From contig JBGPKK010000158.1 of assembly GCA_041485905.1 (NCBI GenBank), forward strand, positions 1 through 10,722: a DNA stretch of 10,722 bases, written 5' to 3'. The position numbers and the translations under genes are program-made. Source of the stretch: JAHFUI01 sp041485905. GTDB lineage: Bacteria; Acidobacteriota; Vicinamibacteria; Vicinamibacterales; CAVVIG01. Below, in pieces: positions 7,450 through 10,722 of the stretch. The notes under the pieces are model-generated. The model did not search any database. It was not told where the DNA came from and saw only the letters and a list, made by a program, of their open reading frames with translations. Every line of letters begins with the position of its first letter. Positions within the stretch are counted from its first letter, which is position 1.

Positions 7450-8184
7450 ATGCGAAATGGGATTTTGTGCGCCGTCGCTGCAGTCTCCGTCGGCCTGACC
7501 GCGTGCAACCGCGACAGCGCCATTCCGGAACGGGCGGCTTTCACTTCGTCGGCCGACTCGTACGCAGCGGAACGGCCCGTCGCCGTCAGGACGTCCGGCC
7601 GAGCGGAGATCGCCACAACCGCGCGCGAGATCGCCCGGCCGCCCACCGGCGCGGCAATGCGCGAGCTGACGATTCCTGCCGGGACCTCTCTGCGGGTTGT
7701 GCTGGACGACACGGTTGGTTCAGACATCAGCCGCGTCGAGGACGTGGTCCACGCGCACCTCGCACGCCCGATCGCCGTTCGTGGTGAGACCGTGCTGCCC
7801 GCGGGAAGCCGTCTGACCGGTGTGGTGACCGGCGCCACGCGTTCGGCCAAGGTGAAAGGGCGCGCGCACGTCGCGGTCCGGTTCAATACAGTTGCGCCGC
7901 GCGGTGATGACGAACGCTACACGATTCGAACCACAGCCGTCAGCCGCGTCGCTCCCGGAACGAAGAAAAAGGACGCGATCGAAATCGGGGCGCCAGCAGC
8001 GGGCGGCGCGATCATCGGAGGCCTGCTCGGCGGAAAGAAAGGCGCGCTCATCGGCACTGCGGTGGGTGCCGGCGGTGGCACAGCCGTCGTGCTTTCAACG
8101 CGCGGCAAGGAAATCCATTTGCCCAAAGGCACGCCGTTGACGCTTCGGCTTTCCAGGTCGCTCACCGTCCTGGTGAGAGGCTAG
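7450..8184 (+). CDS. Putative lipoprotein with a glycine-zipper segment, unknown function
   Basis: 244 residues. The start ATG has a strong GGAGG ribosome site 7 nt upstream. The signal peptide ends in lipobox LTAC (C19), followed by N20 and R21, with no Asp at +2. Residues ~70-175 look like a beta-rich domain with LTIPAGTSLRVVL, then ETVLPAGSRLTGVVTGA, then KGRAHVAVRFNTV. This pattern recalls VirB10/TrbI-type C-terminal domains, though the usual conjugation context is absent. Residues ~179-215 form a glycine zipper (GGAIIGGLLGGKKGALIGT, then AVGAGGGTAVV) typical of membrane-inserting or packing helices. The C-terminal part returns to beta character (LPKGTPLTLRLSRSLTVLV). It is probably under sigma-54 control by the divergent regulator, suggesting an induced envelope protein. 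I cannot name a characterised family. Confidence 0.85.
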   Translation: MRNGILCAVAAVSVGLTACNRDSAIPERAAFTSSADSYAAERPVAVRTSGRAEIATTAREIARPPTGAAMRELTIPAGTSLRVVLDDTVGSDISRVEDVVHAHLARPIAVRGETVLPAGSRLTGVVTGATRSAKVKGRAHVAVRFNTVAPRGDDERYTIRTTAVSRVAPGTKKKDAIEIGAPAAGGAIIGGLLGGKKGALIGTAVGAGGGTAVVLSTRGKEIHLPKGTPLTLRLSRSLTVLVRG

Positions 8185-8267
8185 GGACTGAGGACTGCGG
8201 GTAGCCGTCTTGTAGGGCCGGGTCTTTGGACCCGGCCTGTCGCGACGGATCAAGTACGCTGGGCAGA
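8184..8267. repeat. Short intergenic stretch with heptad duplication and a strong palindrome
   Basis: Just after the lipoprotein stop come two heptads, GGGACTG and AGGACTG (8184-8197). A near-perfect hairpin follows: arms GGCCGGGTC (8216-8224) and GACCCGGCC (8229-8237) with a TTTG loop. No T tract follows on either strand, so it is a poor intrinsic terminator and looks more like a dispersed REP-type palindrome, although it may still stabilise or end the upstream mRNA. No promoter for the next gene is evident. Confidence 0.6.
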
Positions 8268-9032
8268 ATGAGCGTCGAGGACGAATCCCCAGACTCCGGC
8301 CCCCGGCCTCCAGCCTCTGATGTTGCTCCCCGTCCGCTGATCCAGCGGGTGGTAGCCCTGCTCGAAGTGCTCCTCTGCTCCGATTACCCGACGCAGGCGG
8401 CGCTCGGCGCGACGTTCGCCGCGCTGGGTTACGGTCCCTACGGCGTGAACGGAGACCTCCGTGTCGGATTCGTGGTCGCGGTGTCGCTGCTCGACACGGC
8501 CTTCCTGATGGGTCTGATCCTGTTTTTCCTCTACGCGCACGGCGAACGGCCGCGAGAGCTGTTTCTGGGATCGCGTCCGGTGTCGCGAGAGGCATCGCTC
8601 GGTGTGCCGCTCGTGCTCGTCGCGCTCGCCATCGGCGTGGCCATCCTGGCGACCATCCACCGCTTGGCGCCGTCACTTCACACAGTCGAGCACAACCCCT
8701 TCGAGGCATTGATTCGCACGCCACAAAACGTCTGGCTCTTTGCGGTCGTCGTCGTCATCGCCGGCGGCGTGCGCGAGGAACTGCAGCGGGCGTTTCTCCT
8801 GCGCCGGTTCGAAGTCTGGCTCGGCGGCGCCACCGTCGGTGTGGTGGCCGCGAGCATCGCGTTCGGGGCGGGACATCTGCTCCAGGGTGCGGATGCGGCA
8901 ATCGTCACCGGCGCGCTTGGTGCGTTCTGGGGGATCGTGTACTTGCGCCGGCGCTCGGTCGTCGCGCCGGTCGTCAGCCATTCTGGCTTCAACCTGCTGC
9001 AGATCGTCCAGTTCCTGGCCACGGGACGGTAG
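8268..9032 (+). CDS. CPBP-family (CAAX-type) intramembrane glutamic protease
   Basis: 254 residues, multi-pass membrane protein. The family's catalytic motifs are present in order: EExxxR as E170-E171-L-Q-R174, the second motif FGAGH with H203, and the third HSGFN with H238 and N242. Bacterial members of this Abi/CAAX-like family are linked to prenyl-protein processing, bacteriocin self-immunity and membrane proteolysis; none can be assigned here. The N-terminal ~20 residues are polar and Pro-rich, followed by several hydrophobic segments (for example VGFVVAVSLLDTAFLMGLIL and GVPLVLVALAIGVAILAT). The ATG at 8268 is preferred over an in-frame TTG at 8226 because the TTG lies inside the 8216-8237 hairpin. 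The ribosome site is weak. The gene converges on the SurA-like gene with a 20-bp gap. Confidence 0.88.
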   Translation: MSVEDESPDSGPRPPASDVAPRPLIQRVVALLEVLLCSDYPTQAALGATFAALGYGPYGVNGDLRVGFVVAVSLLDTAFLMGLILFFLYAHGERPRELFLGSRPVSREASLGVPLVLVALAIGVAILATIHRLAPSLHTVEHNPFEALIRTPQNVWLFAVVVVIAGGVREELQRAFLLRRFEVWLGGATVGVVAASIAFGAGHLLQGADAAIVTGALGAFWGIVYLRRRSVVAPVVSHSGFNLLQIVQFLATGR

Positions 9033-9052
9033 CCGAAAGCGTCGGCGCCGCG

Positions 9053-9745
9053 TTACCGCCGCACCACGGACAGGTTGCTGACGTCCGCGCGACGGCGGAG
9101 TCCGCTCACCCAGTCGTTGATGAGCGTGGCCCGCCGGCTGGCGATGAACGCCACAGCGATCTCCGGACGCGCGCCATCGAAGGCCACGACCTGTCCGCCG
9201 CGAGAAAATAATTCCGGGTGATCGCGGTAGTATCCCCCGAGCTCGTTGTCGTTCGGCGGTGGAACCGTGAACCGCTGGTCGAGATACGCGCGAATCCGCA
9301 ATTGGTCTCTCAGTGTCTGGCGGAGCCGGCCCTGTTCGATACCGGATCGTGCCAGCGCGCGATCGTAGGCTTGCGTCGTGGCAAACCGTCCACGGACCTG
9401 TTGCACGGCCAGATCGATCGCTTCCTTCGCCGGTTCCGGCGGCGCGTAGCGATCGACCTCGGTCAGCATCAGCTGACGGTCGATGAGCTGCGACAGTACA
9501 ACCGCCATGGGGTCGTCGGTCGGTCCTGCGGTCGCGAGCCCCAGATCGAACGCCGCCGTCACATCGCTCTGCGTAATGACGACGCCGCCGACGACCGCCA
9601 GGACGCGATCGATAATCTCGGCTGTCGCGACGACAGGTGAAACGCATAATGCAAAATGCACAATGCAGACAGCCCACAACGCGGGGCCCGGCCACAGTTG
9701 CATTTTGCATTGTGCGTTGTGCATCGTGCGTTGCGCGCTGTGCAT
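9053..9745 (-). CDS. SurA-N-domain periplasmic chaperone-like protein without a PPIase domain
   Basis: 230 residues including the signal peptide. After a signal sequence with probable cleavage at ATA/E (residues 42/43), the mature part opens with EIIDRVLAVVGGVVITQSDV, the classic start of SurA N-terminal domains. Helical segments follow (LSQLIDRQLMLTEVDRYA, AIDLAVQQVRGRF, IEQGRLRQTLRDQLRIRAYL). SurA proper has one or two parvulin PPIase domains; this product ends soon after the N domain with a short C-terminal helix, so only chaperone-like binding is predicted. It begins 10 nt after the stop of the Omp85 gene on the same strand, fitting a shared outer-membrane assembly operon. Residues 1-16 and 26-35 are encoded by a heptad repeat array. 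Starts at M1, M8 and M15 are all possible and none has a clear ribosome site, so translation may be coupled to the Omp85 gene. Confidence 0.88.
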   Translation of the reverse strand: MHSAQRTMHNAQCKMQLWPGPALWAVCIVHFALCVSPVVATAEIIDRVLAVVGGVVITQSDVTAAFDLGLATAGPTDDPMAVVLSQLIDRQLMLTEVDRYAPPEPAKEAIDLAVQQVRGRFATTQAYDRALARSGIEQGRLRQTLRDQLRIRAYLDQRFTVPPPNDNELGGYYRDHPELFSRGGQVVAFDGARPEIAVAFIASRRATLINDWVSGLRRRADVSNLSVVRR

Positions 9746-9747
9746 TT
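9643..9747. repeat. Inverted pair of heptad micro-arrays forming the signal-peptide coding region
   Basis: On the plus strand, seven consecutive heptads run from 9699 to 9747: TGCATTT, TGCATTG, TGCGTTG, TGCATCG, TGCGTTG, CGCGCTG, TGCATTT. Facing them at 9643-9670 are four heptads of the opposite sense: CGCATAA, TGCAAAA, TGCACAA, TGCAGAC. AATGCAAAATGCA and TGCATTTTGCATT pair perfectly as the closest inverted repeat, with a GC-rich spacer of 28 nt between the arrays. Because 7 is not a multiple of 3, the encoded peptide repeats every 7 residues (MHSAQRT, then MHNAQCK). Confidence 0.85.
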
Positions 9748-9755
9748 CGCGCGCT

Positions 9756-10722
9756 CTAGAAAGCCTGCCCGAGACTGATGTGCAGCGCCGTCAGGCCTTC
9801 GCGACGCCCGGCGATCTCCTCCCGGTGGACCTTGAACCCCAGGTCCACGCGAATAGGGCCGACCGGCGATTTGTACCGCAGCCCGAACCCGACCGCACTT
9901 CTCAGCCCTGTCAGATCGATATCCGATGCATGCGCGAACACGTTGCCCGTGTCGAAGAATCCGACGGCTTCCACGCTCGAGTGGATCAGCGCGCGCAGCT
10001 CCGCATTGAAGACGACCAGGCCGTTGCCGCCGATCGGAAACCCGTCTTTGTCGAGCGTCTCCGGCGTGCCGAGTGTGTCGAGCGCAAAGCCTCGAACCGT
10101 CGTATCGCCGCCGGCGAAGAACCGCTCGCTGGCGGGCAGGTCCTCCACCGTCTGTGTTGTGACGTTGCCGCGCACGTCGGTCGTGAACACCTCACGTGGA
10201 AATCCGGTGGCCAGTCCGAGCGTCGCGTTCCCGGCGAAGACGAGCCGGCTCGCGCTCGGCACCGTGCGGAACAGCTGCGTCCTGAGGAAGGTCTTTGCGA
10301 GGCCGACCTCGGACCCGATTCGGCGGCCAGCGAGCTGCACGTTCGCGCTCACGTACTCCCCTGCACCGGGATCGACGAGGTCGTCGCGGGTGTCGCGAAT
10401 CGCCGACGACGATACCGACGACAGCCGCACCTGCGGAAACAGCCGATCGATCAGGCGCTGGTCCTCTGGTTTCACCTTTTCGTCGAACACCCGCGTGCGC
10501 TCGATCTGATAGCTGGCGCTCAGCCCCACCTGTCGCGACACCTGCCTGGCAATCTCCGCACTCGCGCCGCGCCGCGCGTATTTGAAGCTCGAGCGGACCT
10601 GCTGCACGAAGGTGCCGGTGATGAAGGCGTCGGCGCCAGTGTTGAAGAGCTTTGGTTCGCGATACGTCCCGAGTACGCGATATTCGGGGAAGGCAAACGC
10701 GTCGCTCCTCGTGCTGCCCGTA
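9756..10722 (-). CDS. Omp85-family outer-membrane protein (BamA/TamA-like), C-terminal barrel, 5' end outside the window
   Basis: 321 residues of the C-terminal part are visible and the frame is open to the window edge. Transmembrane beta-strand alternation runs throughout. The Omp85 surface-antigen motif reads FFAGGDTTVRGFALDTLG, containing the VRGF/Y element that contacts the barrel lumen in BamA, TamA and FhaC. Near the end come VGFFDTGNVF and FGLRYKSPVGPIRVDLGF, also typical of the family. The last residue is Phe (LGQAF), the standard barrel C-terminal signal. POTRA domains would lie upstream, beyond 10722. It inserts or translocates outer-membrane proteins. Context with a SurA-like gene 10 nt downstream fits either BamA or TamA; the visible part does not settle which. 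The GTG at 10607 is only an internal codon, as homology-like sequence continues before it. Confidence 0.93.
   Translation of the reverse strand, partial: TGSTRSDAFAFPEYRVLGTYREPKLFNTGADAFITGTFVQQVRSSFKYARRGASAEIARQVSRQVGLSASYQIERTRVFDEKVKPEDQRLIDRLFPQVRLSSVSSSAIRDTRDDLVDPGAGEYVSANVQLAGRRIGSEVGLAKTFLRTQLFRTVPSASRLVFAGNATLGLATGFPREVFTTDVRGNVTTQTVEDLPASERFFAGGDTTVRGFALDTLGTPETLDKDGFPIGGNGLVVFNAELRALIHSSVEAVGFFDTGNVFAHASDIDLTGLRSAVGFGLRYKSPVGPIRVDLGFKVHREEIAGRREGLTALHISLGQAF

Noticed and set aside
8226..8267. Upstream TTG start for the CPBP protease
   Set aside because: The TTG lies in the loop of the 8216-8237 palindrome and adds 14 residues with no hydrophobic or conserved character. The ATG at 8268 is simpler.
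9033..9052. Bidirectional terminator between the converging CPBP and SurA-like genes
   Set aside because: Only a short CGGCGCCG palindrome and no T tract on either side; too weak to call.
9756..10607. GTG at 10607 as the start of a short barrel protein
   Set aside because: The same frame continues to 10722 with barrel-like sequence (EYRVLGTYREPKLF) and no stop, so the gene is cut by the window edge, not short.

Overview
The window looks like chromosomal DNA of a GC-rich, diderm (outer-membrane) bacterium. Evidence for an outer membrane is an Omp85-family barrel, a SurA-like periplasmic protein and two lipoproteins. The style of the genes and the short-period repeats suggests Acidobacteriota, perhaps Vicinamibacteria. 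That is a guess from pattern recognition, not a proven placement. I see no insertion sequence, phage, CRISPR array, tRNA or rRNA.

Layout. (1) Bases 1-2881, minus: a class II, B12-dependent ribonucleotide reductase (nrdJ) lacking only its last few codons. Upstream lie a candidate promoter, a pair of NrdR boxes 32 bp apart (3102-3149) and a hairpin-rich leader of about 175 nt. (2) Bases 3246-7302, minus: a sigma-54-type response regulator, its membrane histidine kinase, and a small proline-rich lipoprotein, ending at an inverted-repeat terminator (3217-3240). (3) Bases 7303-8184: a divergent intergenic region with a well-matched sigma-54 promoter (7395-7410) and a good ribosome binding site, driving a second lipoprotein gene on the plus strand. 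The natural reading is that the response regulator activates its divergent neighbour. (4) Bases 8268-9032, plus: a CPBP (CAAX-type) intramembrane protease. (5) Bases 9053-10722, minus: the C-terminal barrel of a BamA/TamA-like protein followed 10 nt later by a SurA-N-domain chaperone-like protein, an outer-membrane assembly pair.

The most unusual layer is the repeats. Three diverged copies of one palindromic element of about 37 bp lie inside three unrelated genes (nrdJ, the kinase, the lipoprotein). All are read in the same frame as SGRPE, and the 15 core bases differ only at third codon positions. The kinase copy lies in the turn of its DHp helical hairpin. Separately, period-7 and period-8 micro-arrays occur as direct-plus-inverted pairs at gene starts. 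The heptad array (9643-9747) encodes most of the signal peptide of the SurA-like protein. The octamer array (3862-3925) abuts the start of the proline-rich lipoprotein. A third palindrome (8216-8237) lies between the second lipoprotein and the CPBP gene.

Functionally, regions 2-5 are mostly envelope biology: a two-component system with an extracytoplasmic sensor, its probable lipoprotein target, a membrane protease and outer-membrane biogenesis. nrdJ is a separate unit for dNTP supply with its own NrdR control.
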